Positions 32,634 to 40,122 of a stretch of 40,122 bases of DNA are shown here, in pieces. This DNA is from Thermoguttaceae bacterium. Lineage in GTDB: Bacteria > Planctomycetota > Planctomycetia > Pirellulales > Thermoguttaceae. The stretch's first letter is position 1, and each line of letters opens with the position of its first letter. Where the stretch lies: the NCBI GenBank assembly GCA_017559825.1, contig JAFYQR010000149.1, positions 1 to 40,122 of the forward strand. The letters are read 5' to 3'. The position numbers and the translations under genes were made by a program. Below the pieces are notes generated by a model. That model saw only the letters and a program-made list of their open reading frames with translations, did no database searches and was not told the DNA's origin.

Positions 32634-33395
32634 TTATTCGCCGTCGGGGTTCGGAGGGGATTGGCCGTCGAGCTCGGCGAGCGCGTTCTCGGCGGCGCGT
32701 TGTTCCGTCGCTTTTTTGCTGGCGCCCCAAGCCGCTTGGAAAACGCGGTCTTCGATTTTTGTCGCGATCTTAAAAGAACGACGGTGCGGCGGCCCCTTTT
32801 CGTCTAAAAGAACGTAAGTCGCGATAACTCCGGGCCTTTCGCGGTGGAGCCGGGTTTGCAAACGCGCTTTAAAATTGCCGTCGAAGTCGGCGAACGAATT
32901 TGTTTTCGCGTCGAGCGGAACGTCGGTTGTCGGCCGCGTTCGGAAAAACGCGTCGATTTCCTCGCGGAAATTCTCCTCGACGAAGAGACGCGCCTCCTCG
33001 TAACCGCCGTCGAGAAAAATCGCGCCGATCGCCGCCTCCGTCGCGTTCGCCAGAATCACGTCCGTGATCGCCTCGATTCCTTTGCCGACAAAAAGAAAAC
33101 GCGCCAACTCGAGACGTTTCGCGACCCGAGCGCACGTCTTGCGGCTGACGACCGAGCCCTTGACGCTGGAAAGTTGGCCTTCGCTTAGATTGGGAAACAT
33201 CCGATAAAGCATATTCGTAACGGCGAGGCCGAGCGTCGCGTCGCCGAGGAATTCGAGCCGCTCGTTAGAATCGATATGAGCGGCGGAATAGGACGAGTGC
33301 GTCAACGCTTTTTTGAGAAGCGAACGGTCGACGAAGCGGTAACGGAAGCGGCGCTCGCATTCGGCGAGATCGGACGCGACGGACGGGCGTTTCAT
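32634..33395 (-). CDS. rnc: Ribonuclease III
   Basis: Cleaves double-stranded RNA in rRNA and mRNA processing. The 253-residue protein has the RNase III signature NERLEFLGDATLGLAV (44-59) with metal-binding Glu and Asp, plus ATEAAIGAIFLDGGYEEA, which supplies the second acidic pair. The C-terminal double-stranded-RNA-binding domain begins about residue 170 and includes WGASKKATEQRAAENALAEL. I chose ATG 33395 (MKRPSVASDLAECERRF); the frame is open much further upstream, but that part overlaps the kinase gene and is Arg-rich antisense-like sequence. No strong ribosome-binding site is seen. It lies 95 bp behind the kinase gene on the same strand. Confidence 0.95.
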   Translation of the reverse strand: MKRPSVASDLAECERRFRYRFVDRSLLKKALTHSSYSAAHIDSNERLEFLGDATLGLAVTNMLYRMFPNLSEGQLSSVKGSVVSRKTCARVAKRLELARFLFVGKGIEAITDVILANATEAAIGAIFLDGGYEEARLFVEENFREEIDAFFRTRPTTDVPLDAKTNSFADFDGNFKARLQTRLHRERPGVIATYVLLDEKGPPHRRSFKIATKIEDRVFQAAWGASKKATEQRAAENALAELDGQSPPNPDGE

Positions 33396-33490
33396 AGGCG
33401 TCAAGGAGAAAGGGGGCGACGACGGGCGTCGAGCAAAAAGTTTAACGGGAAAGCGAAACGACGGCAAGGTCCGCGTCGTCGCGTCGAACG

Positions 33491-35362
33491 CTAAAAAAAA
33501 GCGTCGAACAGCGTCGCCGCCAACGCGAGCGACGTCAACGCGAGGAGCGGAACGAGAACGCGTCGGATAAGAAGCGCGTTTAAGCGCTCTAAACGGCGCG
33601 TTCGCTCGTCGAGAAACTCCGGCGAATCGGCGTCGGGCGGCGGCGAAACGGCGTTGGAAACGGGACGCGGAACGACTTGCGAAGAAGGTCGGCTCGACGG
33701 CGGGTCGGGAGCCGGCGAAGGCGCGCCGACCGACTCGAAGGCTTGTTCGACGAAACCGAACGCTTCCTCGAAGTTGGCGAGCGCGTCGGCGTTCGGCGTT
33801 TCGGCGACGGAACGACCGGCCTCCCGGCGAGCGAGCGCGAACGCTTGATCGAAGTTTTGCGGTTCGCTCAAACCGCGAGCGTTCGCGTCGGCGGATTTCG
33901 CGGGCTTGTTTTTCGGAAGGGGCGTCGATTCCGAACGGCGCGATTTTCCAAACAACGAGAATCGCTCCTTGCGGTCGACGGCGCGGGAACGTTCGGGCGA
34001 CTCGTCGAGACTCGGCGACAAGGGGCGGGAAAACGCGATTTGCAAATTTTCCTCCGACCAAAAATCGTCGTCGGCGTCGCGACGGCGAATCGACGAAAGG
34101 AGGTCGGATTCAGCGAGTTCGGAACGGGTCGGCGTCCAACGGCGAAGCGCGTCGACGACTTCTTGCGCCGTCGAGACGCGACGCTCCGGATCGCGCTCCA
34201 GCATTCGCATCGTAAGTCGCGAAATCTCGGGAGGAACGTTCGGCGCGAGCGACGACGGCTCGGGGGGCGGGGCGCTGCGCAAATGGGCGCGCAGTTTGTC
34301 GTCGGAGTCGACCGACGGAAACGGAACGACGCCGGTTAGCATAAAATAAAGGGCGCTCCCGAGCGAATAAACGTCCCAGCGAGGCGACGGCGCGTCCGGA
34401 TTCAAAATTTGATCCGGCGCCATGTAGTCGGGCGTGCCTTTGATTTTCGAGCGCGAACGCGAGCCGGGCGAGTCGGCGTCGCTTTCCGAATTCTCGACGA
34501 TCGCGCCGAGCGGCGAAAGACGCGCCGTCGAAGAAAAAGGGACGATCGCCGAAATGAACCCGAAGTCGCCGAGCTTGACCTCGCCGTTTTTCATCAGCAG
34601 AATGTTGCCGGGTTTGACGTCGCGGTGAACGACGCCTTGCTCGTGAAGATAAACGAGCGCTTTCGCGGTTTCCGAAATAACATACGCCGCGACGCGAGCC
34701 GGAAGGCGTTCGTAACGAGCGAGCAAGCGTCGAGCGTCGCCTCCGTCGACGTATTCGTAAACCGCGTAATGAACGGCGGCGTCCTTCGACGCGTCGAGGA
34801 GACGAACGATGTTTTCGTGGTCGAGCCGTTTGGCGACTTCAATTTCGTGCAGAAATTTTCGCGTCGCGCTTGGAGTCGCGACGGCCAACGGAAGCACCTT
34901 CAAGGCGACGTCGCTCGCAAATTTGGCGCCGGAAGCGTCGCGATTCGAAACGTTCGAGCGTCGGCGTCCGAGAAAAACGTTCCCGTAACCGCCGCGACCG
35001 AGAAGGTCGACGACGCGGTAATCGCCGAGGCAAAAGCGAGCTCGCCCGCGCCGAAGCTGCTCCGCTTGCCAAGCGTTGACGAGGCCTTCGCGTTCGAGCT
35101 CGGCGAGAAAATACGTTTCGAAATCGTCGAGGCGCGGCGCGGCGCTTTCGGAAACGGGCGCGTCCGCAAGATTTAGCTCAAAATCGGTCGACTCCAGCGC
35201 CTCGTTCGGCGAAAAAGCGTTCGTTTCGGGCGGCGCGGCGGAAGATTCGCCGTATCGCCTTTTTTGAAATTCGACGCGCGTTTTTTCGAAGACTCGATCC
35301 AACGCGTCGACGGGCGTCAATTCGCTTTCTTTCAAGCGGGAATATAAGGACGACGGCAACAT
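33491..35362 (-). CDS. Hanks-type Ser/Thr protein kinase, membrane-anchored
   Basis: A 623-residue kinase. Residues 1-110 form an N-terminal region common in planctomycete kinases, ending NAWQAEQLRRGRARFCLGDY. The kinase domain (115-385) has the glycine loop GRGGYGNVF (122-130), Lys155 in VALKVL, Glu173, catalytic HRDVKPGN (246-253), metal-binding DFG (266-268) and APD instead of APE (315-317), so it should be active. A 30-residue insert (about 275-307) lies in the activation segment. A long Pro/Ser/Ala-rich linker leads to one C-terminal transmembrane helix (about 600-620) with almost nothing beyond it, so the kinase faces the cytosol. Substrates are unknown. It lies between the pseudouridine synthase and rnc on one strand and may share their transcript. 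Confidence 0.93.
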   Translation of the reverse strand: MLPSSLYSRLKESELTPVDALDRVFEKTRVEFQKRRYGESSAAPPETNAFSPNEALESTDFELNLADAPVSESAAPRLDDFETYFLAELEREGLVNAWQAEQLRRGRARFCLGDYRVVDLLGRGGYGNVFLGRRRSNVSNRDASGAKFASDVALKVLPLAVATPSATRKFLHEIEVAKRLDHENIVRLLDASKDAAVHYAVYEYVDGGDARRLLARYERLPARVAAYVISETAKALVYLHEQGVVHRDVKPGNILLMKNGEVKLGDFGFISAIVPFSSTARLSPLGAIVENSESDADSPGSRSRSKIKGTPDYMAPDQILNPDAPSPRWDVYSLGSALYFMLTGVVPFPSVDSDDKLRAHLRSAPPPEPSSLAPNVPPEISRLTMRMLERDPERRVSTAQEVVDALRRWTPTRSELAESDLLSSIRRRDADDDFWSEENLQIAFSRPLSPSLDESPERSRAVDRKERFSLFGKSRRSESTPLPKNKPAKSADANARGLSEPQNFDQAFALARREAGRSVAETPNADALANFEEAFGFVEQAFESVGAPSPAPDPPSSRPSSQVVPRPVSNAVSPPPDADSPEFLDERTRRLERLNALLIRRVLVPLLALTSLALAATLFDAFF

Positions 35363-35500
35363 GCGAACGACTCGAAAAAGCGCGAAAACCGAAACGCCGC
35401 GCCGCGGAGCCGACGTTAAATCGGTTGAAATTGGGAAACGACGTTTTGTTAGGTTGGGAGGGCTAAGCGAAATAGGGGCGAAGTCAAGGAACGTCGGACG

Positions 35501-36223
35501 TCAACGCGAATAACGCTTCCACCAAGTCGGCGGCGCCGATTCGAACGCCAAGCGCTCGCCGGTCGTCGGGTGCGTTAGTTCGAAACGAGCCGCGTGCAAA
35601 CCGATTCCGCGCTCGGGGATCGGGCGAGCGCCGTACTTGCCGTCGCCGACGATCGGCGCGCCGCGTTTCGAAAGCTGCAGGCGAATTTGATGCTTGCGTC
35701 CGGTTTCCAACTCGACTTCGACAAGCGTCGAGTCGGCGTAACGCTCGATCCGACGGTAAGTTAAGCGCGCCTCTTTCGCTCCGAAACGACGCAAATAATC
35801 GGGGGACGCCGACTTCGGAATCCAAAGTTTGCGCGTTTTCGAGTCTTCGCAAATGAAGTCGACGCACTCCGCTTCCGCCGGCTCGAGCGCGCCTTCGACG
35901 AGGGCTCGGTAAGTTTTGCGAACGGTTCGCGCTTGAATTTGCTCGTTTAGCCGCTTCGCCGCCTTGGAGTTGCGAGCGAAAACGACGACGCCGGAAACGG
36001 GGAGATCCAATCGACTGACGACGCCGAGATAAACCGCGCCCGGCTTCTCGTATTTGACCTTGATATAACGTTGAGCGAGCGTAAAGAGCGACGTCTCGCC
36101 CTCCGACGCGCCCATCGTCGCGAGCCCGGCCGGTTTGTCGACGACCAAAAGGCGACCGTCCTCGTAAAGAACGCGGCGTTTGAAGGCGTCGAACGATAAA
36201 TCGAGCGTTTCTCGCGGCGGCAC
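35501..36223 (-). CDS. RluA-family RNA pseudouridine synthase
   Basis: Isomerises uridine to pseudouridine in rRNA or tRNA. The 240-residue protein has the motif VVSRLDLPVSGVVVFAR with catalytic Asp73; the usual His before RLD is Ser here. RKTYRALVEG and the C-terminal TGRKHQIRLQLSKRGAPIVGDGKYG are also diagnostic. The N-terminal S4 domain of RluC and RluD is absent, as in RluA and TruC types, so the target cannot be set. The start is GTG at 36223, fixed by AGGAG 7 nt upstream. It is the first gene of the minus-strand run with the kinase and rnc, though 138 bp separate it from the kinase. Confidence 0.92.
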   Translation of the reverse strand: MPPRETLDLSFDAFKRRVLYEDGRLLVVDKPAGLATMGASEGETSLFTLAQRYIKVKYEKPGAVYLGVVSRLDLPVSGVVVFARNSKAAKRLNEQIQARTVRKTYRALVEGALEPAEAECVDFICEDSKTRKLWIPKSASPDYLRRFGAKEARLTYRRIERYADSTLVEVELETGRKHQIRLQLSKRGAPIVGDGKYGARPIPERGIGLHAARFELTHPTTGERLAFESAPPTWWKRYSR

Positions 36224-36297
36224 GTTGGAACTCCTAAGATAAAAACGTTTAATCGGCGCGACTTAAATCGACGAAAACGGAACGGCAAACGCGGCGC

Positions 36298-36475
36298 TTA
36301 TTTCGCGGCGGCTTCCTTTTGCGCTTTGAGAACGAGGGCGGGGCGGCCGGAAGCAACACTTGCGACGCCGAGGGCGACCGCGCGTTGGACGTCGGGACGA
36401 CGGAAAAGGCGGTAAAACGGCGTCTTGCGCGAACGAACAAAACAAAGAAAACGCGAGCGCGGCGAACTCTCCGAC
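36298..36475 (-). pseudogene. Internally deleted remnant of a second glycerophosphodiesterase gene
   Basis: Read on the minus strand, the first part (about 36475-36395) encodes FSLFCSFAQDAVLPPFPSS, matching the signal-peptide end of the intact gene just upstream (LSPFCSFAQEAAFPPLPST). It then jumps, in another frame, to PDVQRAVALGVASVASGRP and ALVLKAQKEAAAK plus stop, matching the intact C-terminus (DIQRMVDLGVESITSDRP, DLVLEAQKKAAAK). About 220 codons of the middle are gone, the frame is broken at the join and the start codon is not recognisable. Homology is also clear at DNA level, including the identical stop context TTATTTCGCGGCGGCTT. This is a former tandem duplicate that decayed by internal deletion. 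Confidence 0.85.
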
Positions 36476-36517
36476 GTCGTTAAAAGCGTTAAAACGATAA
36501 AAACGACGACGCAATGT

Positions 36518-36559
36518 CGTTCGATTCGTTAAAACGGCGAAGATTTAACGAATCGAACG
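36518..36559. repeat. Perfect 16-bp inverted repeat
   Basis: CGTTCGATTCGTTAAA (36518-36533) and TTTAACGAATCGAACG (36544-36559) flank a 10-nt loop. It lies between the glycerophosphodiesterase stop and the pseudogene. No T-run follows on either strand, so it may stabilise the 3' end, terminate transcription weakly, or bind a protein. Confidence 0.7.
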
Positions 36560-36601
36560 GCGACGCTCGACGCGCGGCGTTAAGCCAAGCGAAAAATCGG
36601 C

Positions 36602-37438
36602 TTATTTCGCGGCGGCTTTCTTTTGCGCTTCGAGAACGAGGTCGGGGCGGTCGGAGGTGATGCTTTCGACGCCGAGGTCGACCATGCGTTGAATGTCGGC
36701 CGGATTATTAACCGTCCAACACATAACGCGAATTCCGGCGTCTTTCAGAATTTGGAGGAATTCTTCGTTGACGGCGGCGAAATGAACGTCGACGACGTTG
36801 GTGTTGATTTCTTTCAGCGTCTTAATAATCCGTTCGGCGCATTGCTTCGGCGTTTCGTTCTTTTGCAGGCCGGTGAGCCAAGCGACGCAAAGTTTCGGTT
36901 CGAGTTCGCGCATTTTCTTGACGCGATCGGCGTTGAAGTCGATGACGACGGCGGTTTCGATCAGCTTGAAACGACGGAGACCGTCGACGACTTTGTCTTC
37001 GAAACCGTTCGCTTTCACTTCGACGACCGGACGCGTGCCGGTGTATTTGAGAACGGCGAGCGCTTCGTCGTAAGTCGTGAGTTTTTCGCCTTTGAACTGT
37101 TCGCCCTTCCAAGCGCCGAAGTCGAGTTGGCGAAGTTCTTCGAAGGTCGCTTCGCCGCAAGTTTTGTCGAGGCCGGTCGTGCGCTTGAGTTTGCCGTCGT
37201 GGTTGAGGTAAACGACGCCGTCTTTCGATTGATAAATGTCGAATTCGCAGCCTTGCGCGCCGACTTCGATCGCCGCCATCACCGACGAGAGGGTGTTTTC
37301 CGGAGCGGCGGCGGAGAAGCCGCGGTGAGCGACCGTCGGCGTCGACGGAAGCGGCGGGAAGGCGGCTTCTTGAGCGAACGAGCAAAACGGGGAAAGAACG
37401 AGCGCGGCGACCGCGGAAGCGAGGAACGACTTTTTCAT
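36602..37438 (-). CDS. Exported glycerophosphodiester phosphodiesterase
   Basis: Hydrolyses glycerophosphodiesters to glycerol 3-phosphate and an alcohol, with a metal ion. The 278-residue protein has a Sec signal (MKKSFLASAVAALVLSPFCSFAQ), so it is exported. The GDPD TIM barrel begins TVAHRGFSAAAPENTLSS with catalytic His38 and metal-binding Glu47, then CEFDIYQSKDG (Glu65, Asp67) and LNHDGKLKRTT with the second catalytic His80. The end is SITSDRPDLVLEAQKK. I chose ATG 37438, with GGAGTCGTT before it; the frame is open to 37693 but that crosses the promoter. A broken duplicate lies directly downstream. Confidence 0.92.
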   Translation of the reverse strand: MKKSFLASAVAALVLSPFCSFAQEAAFPPLPSTPTVAHRGFSAAAPENTLSSVMAAIEVGAQGCEFDIYQSKDGVVYLNHDGKLKRTTGLDKTCGEATFEELRQLDFGAWKGEQFKGEKLTTYDEALAVLKYTGTRPVVEVKANGFEDKVVDGLRRFKLIETAVVIDFNADRVKKMRELEPKLCVAWLTGLQKNETPKQCAERIIKTLKEINTNVVDVHFAAVNEEFLQILKDAGIRVMCWTVNNPADIQRMVDLGVESITSDRPDLVLEAQKKAAAK

Positions 37439-37618
37439 AACGACTCCTAACGAATGGAAAACGCGACTCGACCGCCGATTCTCATCGACGATAAAACGAA
37501 GCTTCGGCGCGTCGCGTCGTATATTAATGCGCGTCGCATGTTCGGCGTTCGGCAAACGTTTGTCGTCGAGCGTCGCGAAAGAAAACGAGAGCGCGACGCT
37601 TCGCCCTCGCCGCCCGCT

Positions 37619-37647
37619 ATTGTAGCAGATTTTCAAGCCGCGCGCAA
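37619..37647 (-). promoter_or_regulatory. Promoter of the glycerophosphodiesterase gene
   Basis: On the minus strand, TTGCGC (37647-37642), a 17-bp spacer and TACAAT (37624-37619). It predicts a leader of about 175 nt. Confidence 0.7.
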
Positions 37648-38308
37648 CAAAATAAACGAAAAATTTTTCAATTTTCCAAGAAAACGTTTTCAATTAACGA
37701 CGCGCCAATCCAGGAATTTGGCAACGTTTTTTCGTTTAGGATTCGAGAGGTTTTCGGCGCCGGCGCGTTTTGTAAAAGGATCTGAGAAGTCGAACCTTGC
37801 CGTATTAAGGGGAATATAACGCGAAACATTTTATTTTGCGCGATCGCAACCTTTGATTCAAGCGTTTAAGCGCGACGTTCGAATAACGCGGCGAAACGTC
37901 GGCTTGTTTCGCCGTTATGGACTCGTTGAAGAGTCGGCGAGAAATTGAATTGATCGATTTTTGAAATTCTGTTGATTGAAGCGAAATGGAGCGCCGAGAA
38001 CGCGGCGTCGGCGTTTTGGTTTGAAATCTTGAGAAAATTTGCGAATTTTGCCGTTTTTCCGCAAAACGCTCTTTCAAACTTTCGTATTTTCCGTTAAACT
38101 GTCCGTCGCGTCGGGGGCGGGAAGCGAAAATCGTTTCCGCCGACTTTGTGTTTTTCGATTTGAGCGTCGTTGAAGCGCGGCTTAGACGGCCTTAAAAACG
38201 CGACGGATTGCGAACGTCGTCCTTGTTTCCAACAAGTCGACGTTGAAAAAGAGGATAAAACGAAGCGGTCGCGCCTTTGACGCAAAAGAAGTGAAATAGG
38301 AGGTTTGG
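37648..38308. other. Long intergenic region between divergent genes
   Basis: About 660 bp with no frame of coding character. It is A/T-richer than average, especially 37650-38100. I find no tRNA, clear hairpin terminator or repeat. The promoter of the metalloprotease-like gene should lie in its right part, but no -35/-10 pair stands out. Confidence 0.4.
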
Positions 38309-39706
38309 GTGAGCAGGGAAGCTCGGCTTCTTTTCCGAGACGTCGCTAAGAAACTCTCGCCGCGACGGTCGCGCGGGTTTTCTCGGATTTGCCGTTTAAA
38401 CGGGACGCGAAACGACCGCGTTTCGGTTTTTCGTAATTGCTTGACGGCGGCGCTCGTCGCGACGTTCCTTTTCGGGGCGACTTCGGCCGTCGAAGCGGCG
38501 ACTTGGCGCACGGCGAATTTTGTCGTTCACGCGGATTCCGCCGATTTTGCGCGCAAAGCGGGCGACGCGGCGGAACGGTATCGGCAAGATTTGGCGATCG
38601 CGTGGCTTGGCCGGCCTTTGCCGAGATGGTCGAATCCGTGCGTCGTAACGATTAAGACGAGCCCGACGCTCGGCGCGGGAGGCGAAACGGTCTTCACTTT
38701 CTGCGACGGCGAGGTTTTCGATTGGAAAATGACGGCGCAAGGGACGGAGGAGCGCGTTCTTGACTCCGTGTTGCCGCACGAGATCACGCACACGATTTTG
38801 GCGTCGTATTTGCGAGCGCCCGCGCCTCGTTGGATCGACGAAGGGATGGCGACCTCGGTCGAGGCGGACTCCGAGCGAACGAATTATCGTCTTATGTTGG
38901 CGGATTTTCTGCACGGGCGCAAGGGCATCGCGTTCAACGACATGGTCGCGATGGCGGAGTATCCGAGCGATTTGATGCCGTTTTATTCGCAGTCGTTTTC
39001 GGTTTGCGAGTACCTGATTTTGATCGGCGGACGGCGGCGTTTGGTCGAGTTCGCGAAGGAGGGCGTTCGCTCGAACGATTGGAACGCGGCGCTTCGACGC
39101 TTTTACGAAGGGCGTTCGCTGGGCGATTTGCAGCTCGAGTGGGTCGCTTGGGTCGGAGAATGGGACGCGGCGAACCGACCGACTTCGCTTCCCGCGACGC
39201 CTAAGTTGCGCGATTTCGACGAATGGCGCCGCGAGGAAATGTTGGCGAGTCGAACGCCGAACCTTGATTCCGTCGAACCGACGGCGCGAGCGCAAATCAA
39301 AGCGAACGAAGACGTCGCGTCGCCTTGGAAAACGACGCTCGGCGCGGCTTTCGACGGCGTTCGCCGTTGGGGAAGCGGTTCCGAAAAGAAGCGAACCGGC
39401 GAAAACGGGGCGATTCGCGGGCGGACGATTCTGGCGGAGCCGACGGCGGCGATCGCTTTTGAGGAAAAGAATCGCGTTTCGACGGACGCTCTCGACGCGC
39501 GGAACAAACAAAACGGGCAAGGCCTGCAAGTCGACCGAACTTTGCGGGACGCGCAAAACGGCTCGACGTCGGCGAACGTCGGCGAACGTCGAGCGACGAT
39601 TTGGATTCCGCGAGCGTCGCAAGTCGTCGATTCCGAGCGTCGAGCGGCGAACCTTGGCGCGTTGCGAAACGGCGCCGGAAGCGCGTCGCGAGCGAGTTTA
39701 TTTTGA
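38309..39706 (+). CDS. Putative HExxH metallopeptidase, membrane-anchored or secreted
   Basis: A 465-residue protein. A basic N-terminus of about 40 residues precedes a hydrophobic segment (CLTAALVATFLFGATSAVEA, 44-63), a signal peptide or anchor. The catalytic domain has LPHEITHTIL (His157, Glu158, His161) and, 17 residues after the second His, PRWIDEGMA with Glu178 as likely third zinc ligand, the gluzincin arrangement. YSQSFSVCEYLI and a helical region complete the domain near residue 290. The remaining 170 residues are Arg/Ala-rich and look disordered. The start is GTG at 38309, fixed by AGGAGG 5 nt upstream. The natural substrate is unknown. Confidence 0.82.
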   Translation: MSREARLLFRDVAKKLSPRRSRGFSRICRLNGTRNDRVSVFRNCLTAALVATFLFGATSAVEAATWRTANFVVHADSADFARKAGDAAERYRQDLAIAWLGRPLPRWSNPCVVTIKTSPTLGAGGETVFTFCDGEVFDWKMTAQGTEERVLDSVLPHEITHTILASYLRAPAPRWIDEGMATSVEADSERTNYRLMLADFLHGRKGIAFNDMVAMAEYPSDLMPFYSQSFSVCEYLILIGGRRRLVEFAKEGVRSNDWNAALRRFYEGRSLGDLQLEWVAWVGEWDAANRPTSLPATPKLRDFDEWRREEMLASRTPNLDSVEPTARAQIKANEDVASPWKTTLGAAFDGVRRWGSGSEKKRTGENGAIRGRTILAEPTAAIAFEEKNRVSTDALDARNKQNGQGLQVDRTLRDAQNGSTSANVGERRATIWIPRASQVVDSERRAANLGALRNGAGSASRASLF

Positions 39707-39814
39707 CGAAACGTGAAATTTTTCGCGGAGCGCGTCTTAGTCGGAACGGCTAAACCGTTGAACGAAAAGTTTTGCGTTTGGTCGGCGCGACGACGAGAAA
39801 ACGTTAGTCCCCTC

Positions 39815-39842
39815 TTGACGCGGCGCCGAAAAGCGATAGAAT
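39815..39842 (+). promoter_or_regulatory. Promoter of the CAU tRNA
   Basis: TTGACG (39815-39820), a 16-bp spacer and TAGAAT (39837-39842), 55 bp before the tRNA. Confidence 0.65.
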
Positions 39843-39897
39843 TAAATAAGCGTCGGGCGAGGCGATTTCTCGTTCTTTTTCGCCCGTTTTTCCCTTT

Positions 39898-39971
<74 letters not shown>

Positions 39972-39977
39972 CTTGCC

Positions 39978-40010
39978 AAGCCTTGAACGGAGACGTTCGA
40001 GGCTTTTTTT
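39978..40010 (+). terminator. Terminator of the CAU tRNA
   Basis: A 12-bp stem AAGCCTTGAACG / CGTTCGAGGCTT with one G-U pair, followed by a T-run. The last 110 bp of the window hold nothing recognisable. Confidence 0.88.
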
Positions 40011-40122
40011 ATCCCTATTTTTACGAGGTTTCCCGCGTTTTTGCGAGCGAAAGCGTCCGAAACGGCGTTTCGTTATTTTCCCTACTTTTTCGCTGTTTTC
40101 TCTCAAAAAGTCGCGAATCGTC

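Noticed and set aside
33396..34061. A 220-residue N-terminal extension of RNase III
   Set aside because: It is Arg-rich, overlaps the kinase gene in another frame and has no counterpart in RNase III; the ATG at 33395 gives the normal protein.
36602..37693. A longer N-terminus for the glycerophosphodiesterase
   Set aside because: The extension crosses the promoter at 37619-37647 and would bury the signal peptide that begins at 37438.

Overview
The window looks like chromosomal DNA from a member of the Planctomycetota. This is an inference, resting on several Tat-exported proteins including two Gfo/Idh/MocA-type oxidoreductases, several lipoproteins, a Hanks-type kinase with a C-terminal membrane anchor, a Topo VI-A/Spo11-like protein, generous intergenic spacing and short mixed-strand operons. 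Base composition is GC-rich. Intergenic DNA is rich in T/A runs and in TAAAAT words. Highly expressed genes favour C-ending codons, which opens very long false frames on their antisense strands. I see no prophage, insertion sequence, CRISPR array or conjugative module; this is mostly housekeeping DNA.

Layout. 1-2000: two minus-strand genes, a lipoprotein running off the left edge and a small protein with a CxxTGR motif. 2090-2590: two identical tRNA-Leu(CAA) genes in tandem, each with its own promoter and terminator. 2847-6858: dapA, then ruvA-ruvB-panC. 7068-8309: two minus-strand genes, a VOC-fold protein and a Tat-exported cupin. 8711-9040: yggU. 9136-9374: a compact transcription unit with no protein gene, whose predicted RNA is closed by a long interrupted helix and ends in a T-run; this is the best candidate here for an undescribed element. 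9657-12592: a leucine-rich-repeat lipoprotein and a lone topoisomerase VI A-like protein. 12858-18350: a highly expressed Tat-exported oxidoreductase, a secreted GH99/WbsX-like glycoside hydrolase and a secreted esterase. 18642-21864: leuC-leuD-nadK. 22142-27047: a zinc-ribbon membrane protein with a tandem-repeat tail, a second oxidoreductase and a lipoprotein of unknown function. 27317-29267: epmB and efp, divergent. 29538-32325: a PolB-like exonuclease, a ROK sugar kinase and thiamine pyrophosphokinase. 32634-36223 (minus): rluA-type synthase, kinase and rnc. 36298-37438: an exported glycerophosphodiesterase preceded by the wreck of a second copy. 38309-39706: an HExxH metalloprotease-like protein. 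39898-39971: a CAU-anticodon tRNA.

How the genes work together. LeuC and LeuD form isopropylmalate isomerase. RuvA and RuvB form the Holliday-junction branch-migration motor. EpmB would prepare the beta-lysine used to modify Lys34 of the EF-P encoded next door; EpmA is not in the window. The exported oxidoreductases, glycoside hydrolase, esterase and cupin suggest a carbohydrate-degrading lifestyle. Vegetative promoters are easy to see (TTGCGC, TTGACG or TTGCAA, 16-18 bp, then TATAAT, TATGAT, TACAAT or TAAAAT), and several mRNAs appear to have 5' leaders of 120-250 nt.
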